From: Pseudomonas taeanensis MS-3
Lineage (GTDB): Bacteria > Pseudomonadota > Gammaproteobacteria > Pseudomonadales > Pseudomonadaceae
DNA length: 64,000 bases
Assembly (NCBI RefSeq): GCF_000498575.2
Contig: NZ_AWSQ01000010.1
Coordinates: 20,590-84,589, forward strand
Reading direction: 5' to 3'
The stretch's first letter is position 1; each line of letters starts with the position of its first letter. The notes below the pieces were generated by a model that was not told the origin of the DNA, did not search any database, and saw only the letters and a list, made by a program, of their open reading frames with translations. Below are positions 8,340 to 17,210 of the stretch, one piece after another. Made by a program: the position numbers and the translations under genes.

Positions 8340-8969
8340 CTACAGGCGCGCCTCGACCTCTTTCCACTCGCCGGGCTGCAAGCCCTCCAGGCTCCAGGGC
8401 CCGATGCGCACGCGCACCAGGCGCAGGGTCGGCAAGCCAACCGCTGCGGTCATGCGCCGCACCTGGCGGTTGCGCCCTTCGCGAATCACCAGCTCCAGCC
8501 AGGCGGTCGGCACGCTTTTGCGAAAACGCACCGGCGGGTTGCGCGGCCACAGCGCCGGCTCATCCAGCAACCGTGCCTCGGCAGGCAGAGTCGGCCCGTC
8601 ATTCAACTGCACGCCCTCGCGCAGCTGTTGCAGTTGCTCCGAGGTCGGCTCGCCCTCGACTTGCACCCAATAGGTTTTCGCCAGCTTGTGCTTGGGGTCG
8701 GCGATGCGCGCCTGCAGGCGGCCGTCGTTGGTCAGCAGCAGCAAGCCCTCGCTGTCGCGGTCGAGGCGCCCGGCCGGATAGACGCCGGGCACCGCGACAA
8801 AATCCTTGAGCGTGGCGCGGCCCTGCTCGTCGTTGAACTGGGTCAGCACATCGAAGGGCTTGTTCAGCAGCAACAGGCGCGGCTCGCTCGGTGGTGCCTT
8901 GGCCACCCGGTGCAGTGCGGGCTTGGCGGCAGTACGGCGCGGGGCAAGTGGGCGAGGCGGGCGTGACAT
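8340..8969 (-). CDS. rluE: 23S rRNA pseudouridine synthase, RluE type
   Basis: A 209-residue enzyme of the RsuA/RluE family that makes pseudouridine at a single position in 23S rRNA (2457 in E. coli). The catalytic block GRLDRDSEGLLLLTNDG with its essential Asp is intact. The N-terminal LLLLNKPFDVLTQF and the C-terminal EGRNRQVRRMTAAVGLPTLRL match E. coli RluE closely. I chose the ATG at 8969, whose product begins MSRPPRPLAP; the longer open frame to 9053 has no family support. It is divergent from the alcohol dehydrogenase gene. Confidence 0.88.
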   Translation of the reverse strand: MSRPPRPLAPRRTAAKPALHRVAKAPPSEPRLLLLNKPFDVLTQFNDEQGRATLKDFVAVPGVYPAGRLDRDSEGLLLLTNDGRLQARIADPKHKLAKTYWVQVEGEPTSEQLQQLREGVQLNDGPTLPAEARLLDEPALWPRNPPVRFRKSVPTAWLELVIREGRNRQVRRMTAAVGLPTLRLVRVRIGPWSLEGLQPGEWKEVEARL

Positions 8970-9111
8970 GCGGTGTCCGGGAACAGAAAACGGGAGCGGC
9001 AGTGTAACCGAGACCGCCCTGCCACTATCACCCTCGCTTATGGGACTGCCCACACGGTCAGCGGGGCGACTATGCTGCAGGGGTTATTTCGCGCGCACCG
9101 AGGACACCTGC

Positions 9112-10146
9112 ATGAGCACCTCCGAATCCGTACTCGAGACCTTCACCGGCTGGGCCGCCAAGGCCGCCGGCACCGCACTGGAGCCTTTTCAATTCAAGCC
9201 CGGTCCGCTGGGCGCGGAAGAAGTCGAAGTCGCCGTGGAGTACTGCGGCATCTGCCACTCCGACCAGTCGATGATCGACAACGAGTGGGGCAATGCCCGC
9301 TACCCGTTCATTCCCGGGCATGAGGTGGTCGGCACCGTCGTGCGCCTCGGCGAACAGGCGCGCGGGCTCAAGCTCGGTCAGCGGGTCGGCATTGGCTGGT
9401 ACAAGGGCAGCTGCATGCACTGCAACTCGTGCATGGAAGGCGCGCACCAGCTGTGCGGCACGGTGAAACCGACCATAGTCGGCAGCAACGGCGGTTTCGC
9501 CGACCGTCTGCGTGCGCATTGGGCCTGGGCCGTCCCGCTGCCGGACAACCTCGACCCGAGCCTGGTCGGGCCATTGTTCTGCGCCGGCTCGACGGTATTC
9601 AGCCCACTGCTGGAGTTCGACGTGAAGCCCACCGACAAGGTCGGCGTGGTCGGCATCGGCGGCCTCGGCCACCTGGCCCTGCGCTTCCTCAATGCCTGGG
9701 GCTGCGAGGTCACCGCCTTCACCTCCTCCTTGAACAAGCAGGAAGAAGCCAAGCGCCTCGGTGCGCACAAGGTGGTGGCCTCCACCGACAGCGCGGCACT
9801 CAAGGCGCTGGCCGGCAGCCTGGATTTTCTGCTGGTCACCGCCAGCGCCGACCTCGACTGGAACTCGTTGATCGCCACCCTGGGCGGCAAGGGTCGCCTG
9901 CATTTCGTCGGCATCGTGCCAAGCGCCATCCCGGTGCATGTGTTCAACCTGATTCCACGCCAGCGCAGCCTGTCCGGCTCGCCGGTCGGCTCTCCGGCGA
10001 GCATGAGCAAGATGCTCGAGTTCTGTGCCCGCCATCAGATTCTGCCGCAGGTCGAACACTTCCCCATGAGCCGGGTCAACGACGCCATCCAGCATCTGCG
10101 CGACGGCAAGGCGCGCTACCGGGTGGTACTGGACGCCAGTAAGTAG
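9112..10146 (+). CDS. Zinc-dependent alcohol dehydrogenase (YahK/CAD-like)
   Basis: A 344-residue medium-chain dehydrogenase/reductase. Catalytic zinc ligands appear in CGICHSDQSM and GHEVVG, and the structural-zinc Cys set lies in SCMHCNSCMEGAHQLC. The cofactor motif GVVGIGGLGHLALRF (GxGxxG) is followed by FTSSLNKQEEAKRLGA, where Ser rather than Asp suggests NADPH, as in YahK-type aldehyde reductases. The reading frame is open from 8806 but the ATG at 9112 (MSTSESVLET) gives the family start. It reduces aldehydes or oxidises alcohols; the substrate is not predictable. A strong terminator follows. Confidence 0.87.
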   Translation: MSTSESVLETFTGWAAKAAGTALEPFQFKPGPLGAEEVEVAVEYCGICHSDQSMIDNEWGNARYPFIPGHEVVGTVVRLGEQARGLKLGQRVGIGWYKGSCMHCNSCMEGAHQLCGTVKPTIVGSNGGFADRLRAHWAWAVPLPDNLDPSLVGPLFCAGSTVFSPLLEFDVKPTDKVGVVGIGGLGHLALRFLNAWGCEVTAFTSSLNKQEEAKRLGAHKVVASTDSAALKALAGSLDFLLVTASADLDWNSLIATLGGKGRLHFVGIVPSAIPVHVFNLIPRQRSLSGSPVGSPASMSKMLEFCARHQILPQVEHFPMSRVNDAIQHLRDGKARYRVVLDASK

Positions 10147-10185
10147 CTAATCCCTAAGTGGCCACGCCTCACATCACGCTGTCTG

Positions 10186-10225
10186 AAGCAAAAAGCCCAA
10201 CGCTTATACGTTGGGCTTTTTGCTT
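10186..10225. terminator. Bidirectional hairpin terminator between convergent genes
   Basis: AAGCAAAAAGCCCAACG, a six-base loop (CTTATA), then the exact complement CGTTGGGCTTTTTGCTT. The stem is 17 bp and perfect, with A- and T-tracts on the two sides, so it can stop both the dehydrogenase and the amn transcripts. Confidence 0.92.
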
Positions 10226-10241
10226 ATCGCCTATTGAAAAT

Positions 10242-11714
10242 CTAGCGGAACGGCGGCTCGTCGAAGCTGCGCAGCTTGCGCGAATGCAGCGAGTCGAGCT
10301 GACCACGCAGCAGGTCGAGGGCGGCGATGCCGATATGCAGGTGTTGGGTCACCGCCCGCTCGTAGAAGGCCCCGGCCGCGCCCGGCAGCTTGATCTCGCT
10401 GTGCAGCGGTTTGTCCGATACACACAGCAAGGTGCCGTAAGGCACGCGCAGGCGATAACCCTGGGCGGCGACCGTGCCGCTTTCCATGTCCACCGCCACC
10501 GCACGCGCCAGGTTGATCAAGGGGCGCTCCTGGGCCCAGCGCAACTCCCAGTTGCGGTCGTCGTAGGTCAATACCGTGCCGGTGCGCAAACGCCGCTTCA
10601 GCGCATCGCCACGTTCGCCGGTGACTTGCGCAGCCGCCTCCTGCAGCGCCATTTGCACTTCGGCCAGGGCCGGTAGCGGAATATTCGGCGGCAGGACCCG
10701 GTCGAGAATGCCGTCGCGACGCATGTAGGCGTGAGCCAACACATAGTCGCCGATGGTCTGCGATTGGCGCAGGCCGCCGCAGTGGCCGATCATCAGCCAG
10801 CAGTGCGGACGCAGCACAGCCAGGTGGTCGGTGATGTTCTTCGCGTTGGACGGGCCGACGCCAATATTGACCAGGGTAATGCCGTCGCCGTCACTGGCGA
10901 GCAGGTGATACGCCGGCATCTGGTAGCGGTGCCAGACCACCCCCTCGATAATCGCCTGCATCTCGCCTTCGGCCATGCCGCGTTCGATCACAACGTTGCC
11001 CGGCAGCACCATGCGCACGAAGCGCGACTCACCGACCAGCATGTCCAGACCATGACGAATGAACTGGTCGACATAGCGGTGGTAGTTGGTCAGCAGAATC
11101 CACGGCTGCACATGTCGCCAGTCGCTGCCGGTGTAGTGCACCAGGCGACGCAGGGAGAAATCCACCCGCGCCGCATCGAACAGCGCCAGCGGCAGCGGAT
11201 CGGTGTTGGCCCAGTCATACAAGCCATCGGCGATGCCGTCGGTGGCGGCCGACAGGTCGGTGCTAGGGAATACCCGCGCCAGCTCGGCGGCGGTCACTCC
11301 CGAACCGGCCAGTTCATCGCCCTGCTCGACGACATAGGGGTAGGGAATATTCTGCTGACTGATGCCGACCTCCACCTGCACGGTGAAGTCGCTCATCAAC
11401 GGCCGCAATTGTTCCAGCAGGTATTTGCGAAAGGCCGCCGGGTGGGTCACGGTGACGCTGTAGGTGCCCGGCACCTGCACCTTGGCGTAGGCGCGCACGC
11501 TGGTCGCTACCTCGCCCTGCCCCGGATAAATCAGGCGCAACTCCGGGTAACGAAACTGCGCACGTTGCGCGGCGTCAGGCTTGACTCGCTCCTTGAGGTA
11601 ATGCCTGAGTGCCTGACTCAGGGCACTGGTGGCTTGCTGATGGAGGACGGCCAGACGATCCACGGCGTCCTCGGCACTGCGGGCGACGATAAAGTCTTCG
11701 GAATAAGAGGTCAT
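10242..11714 (-). CDS. amn: AMP nucleosidase
   Basis: A 490-residue enzyme that splits AMP into adenine and ribose 5-phosphate, helping to control adenylate levels. The N-terminal AMN domain (residues about 15-170) and the C-terminal phosphorylase-like domain (VNIGVGPSNAKNITDHLAVLRPHCWLMIGHCGG and VAVDMESGTVAAQGYR, given here as landmarks of about 15 residues each) are both present, and the length is close to E. coli Amn (484). The frame is open to 11801, but the ATG at 11714 follows GGGAGA and begins MTSYSEDFIV. A hairpin at 11759 lies between it and the upstream aidB-like gene. Confidence 0.92.
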   Translation of the reverse strand: MTSYSEDFIVARSAEDAVDRLAVLHQQATSALSQALRHYLKERVKPDAAQRAQFRYPELRLIYPGQGEVATSVRAYAKVQVPGTYSVTVTHPAAFRKYLLEQLRPLMSDFTVQVEVGISQQNIPYPYVVEQGDELAGSGVTAAELARVFPSTDLSAATDGIADGLYDWANTDPLPLALFDAARVDFSLRRLVHYTGSDWRHVQPWILLTNYHRYVDQFIRHGLDMLVGESRFVRMVLPGNVVIERGMAEGEMQAIIEGVVWHRYQMPAYHLLASDGDGITLVNIGVGPSNAKNITDHLAVLRPHCWLMIGHCGGLRQSQTIGDYVLAHAYMRRDGILDRVLPPNIPLPALAEVQMALQEAAAQVTGERGDALKRRLRTGTVLTYDDRNWELRWAQERPLINLARAVAVDMESGTVAAQGYRLRVPYGTLLCVSDKPLHSEIKLPGAAGAFYERAVTQHLHIGIAALDLLRGQLDSLHSRKLRSFDEPPFR

Positions 11715-11758
11715 GGTGCGTCTCCCTGGCTGAGCACAGGCCTCTATCTTGCCTGCAT

Positions 11759-11783
11759 CGCCGCGCTCCGGCATAGCGCGGCG
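11759..11783. other. Strong GC hairpin in amn leader
   Basis: CGCCGCGCT, loop CCGGCAT, AGCGCGGCG: a perfect 9-bp stem without a T-tract. It sits 45 bp before the amn start and about 150 bp after the aidB-like stop, on the path of minus-strand transcription, so it may protect an mRNA end or attenuate read-through. Confidence 0.5.
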
Positions 11784-11934
11784 TGCCCATTTCCACGACA
11801 CCTGGAGCCGCTCTAGCAGTGGCGCCTTGAGCCGTCGTCGTCCAGCCCCACGGCGCGATTGTTCAGGCCGCTCGCCACTCGCGTGGAATACGCACTACGG
11901 CAGCAGGCAAACGCTCGCCGCCTCGTGCATGCGC

Positions 11935-13584
11935 TCAAAGCAAATGGGGCGTACTACGCGCCACCAGCGCCTCGGCCGCCACACCGCGCGGCAAGGTGCC
12001 GTAGACCCGCCCGCCCGCGCCCAAGCGGCTGGCGATAAAGGCATCGGATACCGTCGCATTCCCCGCCTCCAACAGCAGCGTGGCTTGCAGCGCCAGCGCC
12101 ACGTCTTCGGTCAACTGGCGGGCGCGGTACTGGATATCGCCGGTGTCACGAAACGCCGCCTGCAGGTGCTGGATATGGGTCTTGAGCCGCGCATCGCCGT
12201 GGCCGTCACCCAGCTCACTGAACAACGCGTCGAGCACCCCCGGCTCCTTGGACAGGGCGCGTAGCACGTCCAGGCACTGCACATTGCCGGAGCCTTCCCA
12301 GGTCGAGTTGACCGGCGCCTCGCGGTACAACCGCGGCAGAATGCTGTCCTCGACGTAGCCGGCGCCGCCCATGCACTCGGCGGCCTCGTTGATCATCGCC
12401 GGGGCACGTTTGCAGATCCAGTACTTGCCCACCGCGGTGACCAGGCGGGCGAACTTGCTTTCCTGTTCGTCAGCCGGATGGTCCAGTGCCTTGCCCATGC
12501 GCAGGGTCAGGGCCAGGGCGGCCTCGCTCTCCAGGGCCAGATCGGCCAGCACGTTCTGCATCAGCGGTTGCTGATTGAGCACCCGGCCGCCGACCTGGCG
12601 ATAGGCGCAGTGATGCGCAGCCTGGGTCAACGCCTGACGCATCAGGGCGCTGGAGCCGATCATGCAGTCGAAGCGGGTCAGCGCCACCATCTCGATGATG
12701 GTCGGCACACCGCGGCCTTCCTCGCCGATCATCCAGGCCAGGGCGCCACGGTATTCCACCTCGCTGGAGGCATTCGACCAGTTGCCCAGCTTGTTTTTCA
12801 GGCGCTGGATATACAGCTCGTTACGGCTGCCGTCCGGCCGATGGCGCGGCAGCAGGAAGCAGCTCAGGCCCTTATCGGTGTTGGCCAGGGTGAGAAAGGC
12901 ATCGCACATCGGCGCCGAGCAGAACCACTTATGGCCGATCAGCTCATAGGCTTGTCCTGGCCCAGCCTGACCGACCGGGTAGGCGCGCGTGGTGTTGGCG
13001 CGCACGTCGGTGCCGCCCTGCTTCTCGGTCATCGCCATGCCGATGGTCGCCCCGTTTTTCTGCTCGAACGGCAGGTTGCGCGGGTCGTACTGGGTCGACA
13101 GGATCTTCGGCAGCCACTGCTCGGCGATATCCGGCTGCAGTTTGAGCGCCGGTACGCTGGCGAAGGTCATGGTCAAGGGACAACCGCTGCCGGCCTCGGC
13201 CTGGCTGTGCAAATAACTCATGGCGGCGCGAGCGACGTGCGCGCCGGCGCGTGGCTCGGTCCAGGGCATCGAGGGGATGCCATGCTCGATGGCCGCGCTC
13301 ATCAGCTGGTGATAGGCCGGATGGAACTCGATCAGGTCGATGCGATGACCATAGCGATCATGACTGTGAAACACCGGCTTGTTCTCGTTGGCGAGAAAGC
13401 CGGCGGCCATCAGCTCGCCTCCTGCCAGGGCGCCATAGGCGTCGATCCGCACCTCTGCCCAGCCGCCTTGGTAGCGCCGCGTCCACTCCTGCAATGGCAG
13501 ATCGACGCGATACAGGTTGGCGCCGTCCAGCGGCGGCACCTGATTGAACACTTCATGGGTTTCGGCGAGCAGATGCGCTTTCAT
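11935..13584 (-). CDS. aidB: AidB-like acyl-CoA dehydrogenase family protein
   Basis: A 549-residue flavoprotein. The opening ETHEVFNQVPPLDGANLY matches the start of E. coli AidB (HTVFNQ..PLNNSNLY), and the rest follows the AidB branch: GMAMTEKQGGTDVRANTT for the FAD/substrate region and a C-terminal STWEGSGNVQCLDVLRAL. AidB is induced by alkylating agents in E. coli and binds DNA as well as FAD; its true reaction is uncertain. I chose the ATG at 13584, which overlaps the tetR stop by 4 nt (ATGA). So here the gene is second in a TetR-controlled operon and not linked to ada. The remaining alternative is an isovaleryl-CoA dehydrogenase-like enzyme. Confidence 0.82.
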   Translation of the reverse strand: MKAHLLAETHEVFNQVPPLDGANLYRVDLPLQEWTRRYQGGWAEVRIDAYGALAGGELMAAGFLANENKPVFHSHDRYGHRIDLIEFHPAYHQLMSAAIEHGIPSMPWTEPRAGAHVARAAMSYLHSQAEAGSGCPLTMTFASVPALKLQPDIAEQWLPKILSTQYDPRNLPFEQKNGATIGMAMTEKQGGTDVRANTTRAYPVGQAGPGQAYELIGHKWFCSAPMCDAFLTLANTDKGLSCFLLPRHRPDGSRNELYIQRLKNKLGNWSNASSEVEYRGALAWMIGEEGRGVPTIIEMVALTRFDCMIGSSALMRQALTQAAHHCAYRQVGGRVLNQQPLMQNVLADLALESEAALALTLRMGKALDHPADEQESKFARLVTAVGKYWICKRAPAMINEAAECMGGAGYVEDSILPRLYREAPVNSTWEGSGNVQCLDVLRALSKEPGVLDALFSELGDGHGDARLKTHIQHLQAAFRDTGDIQYRARQLTEDVALALQATLLLEAGNATVSDAFIASRLGAGGRVYGTLPRGVAAEALVARSTPHLL

Positions 13585-14222
13585 GACTGAGGCTCCTCGG
13601 CGCCTACGGCGCGCAGACAAAAGGTGATCAGGCTCTGGCTGACTTCTGCCAGATCCAGGCTCTGGCGTCCCGCTTCGCGCGCCGCTCGGGCGGGCGGCGA
13701 CAGCGGGCCGACCAGGGATTCGGCAATCGCACCGACCAGGCAGGCGGCGATCAAATTGAGCTGTTGCACGCGGAAGACGCCGAGGGCGACGCCCTCCGCC
13801 AGCAGCTCAACGAACAACTCGGCATAGGCCTCGCGATACAGCAGACGCTGTTCGTCGACCTCTGGGTCGACCGGCTCGGCGATCAAGGCAAAGGCCAGCC
13901 GGCGACTGTGCCAGGCCCGTGCGGCGAACTGCTGCAGCCCGGCGGCCAGGCGTGCGGCTGGGCTGCCCGGGCCACGCAGGGTTTGGGCCAGGGCATCCAC
14001 TTCGCCCTGACTGGCGGTGGCGAACACCTCGGCGGCCAGTTCGCCCTTGCTGCGAAAGTGCCGGTACAGGCTGCCGGTGGCGATCCCGGCATCCTCGGCC
14101 AGCGCCTGCATGGTCAAGGCAGCAAAGCCACCCTCGCTGACGCGTTGCAAGGCGCAGGCAAGGATGCGTTCACGTAACGCCAGATCACGGTCGAGGCGCA
14201 ATACGCTGGTACGGTAAGCCAT
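13581..14222 (-). CDS. TetR family repressor, first gene of the aidB operon
   Basis: A 213-residue regulator with an N-terminal TetR helix-turn-helix (ALQRVSEGGFAALTMQALAE, IATGSLYRHFRSKGELAAEV) and a divergent all-helical ligand domain. The start codon at 14222 lies directly next to a perfect double palindrome (14223-14270). The only Shine-Dalgarno candidate, AGGA eight bases upstream, sits inside that palindrome. The protein is therefore very likely autoregulatory, acting at the operon promoter and possibly on ribosome access too. It overlaps the aidB-like gene by 4 nt. The inducer is unknown. Confidence 0.87.
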   Translation of the reverse strand: MAYRTSVLRLDRDLALRERILACALQRVSEGGFAALTMQALAEDAGIATGSLYRHFRSKGELAAEVFATASQGEVDALAQTLRGPGSPAARLAAGLQQFAARAWHSRRLAFALIAEPVDPEVDEQRLLYREAYAELFVELLAEGVALGVFRVQQLNLIAACLVGAIAESLVGPLSPPARAAREAGRQSLDLAEVSQSLITFCLRAVGAEEPQS

Positions 14223-14270
14223 AGTCTGAATCCTGATTCACAATGATTTCAGTGAATCAGGATTCAGACT
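14223..14270. promoter_or_regulatory. Double-palindrome operator of the tetR-aidB operon
   Basis: AGTCTGAATCCTGATTCAC (14223-14241) and its exact reverse complement GTGAATCAGGATTCAGACT (14252-14270) flank a 10-base spacer. Inside each arm is a second symmetry, TGAATC-NN-GATTCA (14227-14240 and 14253-14266), with the two centres 26 bp apart. That is the layout expected for two repressor dimers on one face or opposite faces of the helix. It begins one base before the tetR start codon. Confidence 0.8.
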
Positions 14271-14519
14271 TTGATGACAGGGGGATTCACGGCAGAACAG
14301 CCGCTAAAAGTGCCAAGGGGGATTCACGCTACCGGCGGAGTGCCGACGCGCCATGCCTCCTAGCCGACCGTACGGTTAGTTGGTTAATTCAGGTTCGGAT
14401 GACTGGGATTCTGAGGCAAGGCGCTGCGACGAGTCATGGCGGGCTATGGTGAGGAGCAGCAACGCAGCATCAGGGCCTCAGGCGCCGAAGTTGACTAACA
14501 GGACTAGCCACACAGGTCA
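14271..14519. other. Intergenic region with GATTCA half-site repeats and a possible hairpin repeat
   Basis: No gene recognised. GGGGGATTCACG occurs twice (14280-14291 and 14317-14328), carrying the GATTCA half of the adjacent operator. From about 14375 to 14499 the DNA is bounded by GTTAGT and ACTAAC and holds inner complementary pieces (GCTGCG and CGCAGC, CAT and ATG), like a degenerate intergenic hairpin repeat. It lies between the tetR promoter and the end of the ladS-type gene. Confidence 0.4.
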
Positions 14520-16892
14520 CTAGCTCAACAACCAGTCGTGCAGCAGCAGGCGCAGCTCCTCGAACTTCACCGGCTTGGCCAGGTAATCGCTCATACCAGC
14601 CGCCAGGCAGCGCTCGCGATCGCCACTGTGACTATGCGCCGTGATCGCCAATACCGGCAGATCGACATACTTGGGTTGCGCACGCAGCGCTCGACAGGTG
14701 GCAAAGCCATCCATCACCGGCATCTGACAATCCAGAAGGATCGCGTCGACCGACTCGTGGCGCAGCAACTCCAACGCTTCGGCGCCATTGTCGGCGGTAC
14801 GCACGCGATAGCCGAGCTTGAGCAGCATACCGCGGGTCACCAATTGGTTGATCGCGTTATCCTCGACCACCAGCACCGTGCATTGCGCCGGCTCGCGCAG
14901 AGCCTGCGTGCCGGCGCGACGCACCGGCATCGACACAGCCTCGGCCTGCACCGGCAGGGCCAGCGGCACATTCAACTGGAACCGACTGCCCTGACCCGGC
15001 TGCGACTCGTGGCTGAGGTTGCCGCCGAGCAAGTCGACCAACTGTCGACAGATTGCCAAGCCGATGCCCAGGCCGCCGTATTCACGGGTCATGGAGCCGT
15101 CCAACTGGTGAAACTGCTGATACAGCGAAGCGTCCTGTGGCGCACTGAAACCCACCCCGCTGTCGATGACCTCGATACTCAGCGGCAGGTTATCGGTCAA
15201 GCCGCCGACACGCCTGACCCGCACACAAATCTCACCCTGAGCGGTGAACTTGATGGCGTTATCCAGCAGGCAACCGAGTGCCTGCGCCAACTTGCCGGCG
15301 TCGCCGTCGACAGTGTCCGGCAGGCCCTCGTCCAACTCCAGAACAAAACCCAAACCTTTCTCTTCTGCGCGCGGCGCATAGTGCGCGCGCAGGCCGTCAA
15401 ACAGCCCACGCAGGCTGAAGGGCTCACGTCGCGGGTAGAGCTTGCCGGCCTGCAACTCGGTCAGCGCGAGGATATCGTTGACCATGCGCATCATTTCCCG
15501 CGCCGAGCCGGCGGCGGTCTTCTGATACTGCGCCTGCTCGCCCTGCAGCTCGAGGGTATCCATCAACTCCAGTGAACCAATCACCCCGTTCATCGGCGTG
15601 CGCAACTCGTGAGTGACGGTGGCCAGAAACTCGTCCTTGAGACGGTTGCTATTGGCCAGTTCCTGGTTCAGCGCCTCCAATTTGCGACCGGTCTCTTGCA
15701 GGATGCGCGCACGCTCCTCTTTCATCGCATTGATGCGGTCGGCCAGAGCCAGGGATAACAGGCCGACTTCCAGGGCCGAGCCGATCTGACTGGCATACAT
15801 GGTGAGGAAGATGTTGGGCAGGTAGCCGAGCACCATCAGGCTGTTGATCACCCCGCCGAGGAGAAAGGCGCTCCAGGCGAAGATGAAGTAGCGGGCCACT
15901 CGCATACCGCGCAACCAGGCAATAATCCCCGCAGCAAAGATCACCACGGTAAACAGCAACGCCAGATAGGTGGCCAGGCGCAGCGATAGCGCATAGCTGA
16001 CCGTCAACGCCAGGAGCATCACCGCGGCCCCGCAGGCCATCAACAGCAACAGGGTGCGATCGACCCAAGGGCTGTGTTCGCCGGTGTGCAGAAAGGTCCG
16101 GGCGAACTGACACCCGAACAGCGCCGCCGCGCCGATCATGAACGGTGTGGAAGCATTCGCCCACCAGGGGCTGTTGGGCCATAAATACTCGATGCCGGCC
16201 CCATTAACGGAAATCTGGTAAAGGCCGAACGAGGCGATGTAGAGGATGTAGTAGAGGTAACTGGTATCGCGCACGCTCAAAAAGATGAACAGGTTGTAGA
16301 TCAGCATCACCAGCAGCACGCCGTAGATGATGCCGAGCACATAGATGCGCGCCGGCTGTTCTTCCAGATAGGCGGTGGGCGACCAGAGGGTCAGTGGCGC
16401 CTGGATAGAACCCTGGCTCTGCAGACGCAAATAGACGCGTTGGGTCTGGTTCGGCTGCAGCTTGAGCTCGAACAGGTAGTTGTTTTGCTTGATCTCCCGA
16501 CTGGCAAACGGCAACGCATCGCCGGTACGCTGAACCAACTGAAAATCACCCTGACCATCATCCAGGTACAGCTCCAGGTGATCCAGAGGCGGGTAGGCCA
16601 GTTCCAACAGCCAAGGTTGCTGACCACCGAGACGCTGCGGGCGGTACTGCAGGTCCAGGCGCAGCCAGAATACCGAGCGTGAATAGCCGGCGTTCAATAC
16701 GTCTTTGTCGTGCTGGCGAAAGCTGCCTTGCAGGGCCGACGAGGTGACCTCGTCGATGGTCGCGCTACCGCGTACATCTTCAAACACCGACATCGACCGG
16801 CCAAGCGGCAGCGCACGAGTATGCTCATCGAACTCTACGGCAGCGGCAAATACCGGCCAGACGGCCAGCAGAAGGATCAGGATGTAACGCAT
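14520..16892 (-). CDS. ladS: LadS-type hybrid sensor histidine kinase (7TMR-DISM)
   Basis: A 790-residue hybrid kinase. A signal peptide (residues 1-19) precedes a periplasmic 7TMR-DISM extracellular domain (about 20-165) and then seven membrane segments (about 180-390). A short coiled coil leads to a HisKA domain with phospho-His in TVTHELRTPMNG, an ATPase domain with GVGFS and GGLGIGLAICRQ, and a C-terminal receiver with phospho-Asp at about 721 (LLDCQMPVMDG). In P. aeruginosa the gene of this architecture beside thiD is ladS, which signals to the Gac/Rsm pathway in response to calcium. The name rests on architecture and position. I chose the ATG at 16892 because it starts the signal peptide; the frame is open to 17036. 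Confidence 0.85.
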   Translation of the reverse strand: MRYILILLLAVWPVFAAAVEFDEHTRALPLGRSMSVFEDVRGSATIDEVTSSALQGSFRQHDKDVLNAGYSRSVFWLRLDLQYRPQRLGGQQPWLLELAYPPLDHLELYLDDGQGDFQLVQRTGDALPFASREIKQNNYLFELKLQPNQTQRVYLRLQSQGSIQAPLTLWSPTAYLEEQPARIYVLGIIYGVLLVMLIYNLFIFLSVRDTSYLYYILYIASFGLYQISVNGAGIEYLWPNSPWWANASTPFMIGAAALFGCQFARTFLHTGEHSPWVDRTLLLLMACGAAVMLLALTVSYALSLRLATYLALLFTVVIFAAGIIAWLRGMRVARYFIFAWSAFLLGGVINSLMVLGYLPNIFLTMYASQIGSALEVGLLSLALADRINAMKEERARILQETGRKLEALNQELANSNRLKDEFLATVTHELRTPMNGVIGSLELMDTLELQGEQAQYQKTAAGSAREMMRMVNDILALTELQAGKLYPRREPFSLRGLFDGLRAHYAPRAEEKGLGFVLELDEGLPDTVDGDAGKLAQALGCLLDNAIKFTAQGEICVRVRRVGGLTDNLPLSIEVIDSGVGFSAPQDASLYQQFHQLDGSMTREYGGLGIGLAICRQLVDLLGGNLSHESQPGQGSRFQLNVPLALPVQAEAVSMPVRRAGTQALREPAQCTVLVVEDNAINQLVTRGMLLKLGYRVRTADNGAEALELLRHESVDAILLDCQMPVMDGFATCRALRAQPKYVDLPVLAITAHSHSGDRERCLAAGMSDYLAKPVKFEELRLLLHDWLLS

Positions 16893-17210
16893 GCGGCCCC
16901 ACAGAGACAATGTCGGGATGCGCCGGAGAGTCCCGCCCCTCCTGGATAACACCGCCCCGCATGGCCTGGTTATTCGAATACCCGTCACTCTAGCACAGCC
17001 TCGGAGCTGAAAAACCTGTTCACCACACCCTCGCAAATTTCACTGAGACAGCTCTGGAATGCGCCTTAGCGGATCAACCACAGCTATCGTCCAGGCCCTA
17101 TAAAAGCTGTTGGATCAATCAGTAAAACAGCCCACGACGAGCCCCGACACAGCAATCAAACGCCGCGTAAACAGGTCAAAACAGGCCGTTTGATGGTAAG
17201 CTCGCGCACC

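Noticed and set aside
14243..14452. A 69-codon plus-strand open frame starting in the tetR operator
   Set aside because: It begins inside the palindrome, has no ribosome-binding site and no similarity; more likely regulatory DNA.
17037..17210. Possible TPP riboswitch before thiD
   Set aside because: The sequence ACTGAGACAG hints at the CTGAGA motif, but the other conserved riboswitch blocks are missing.
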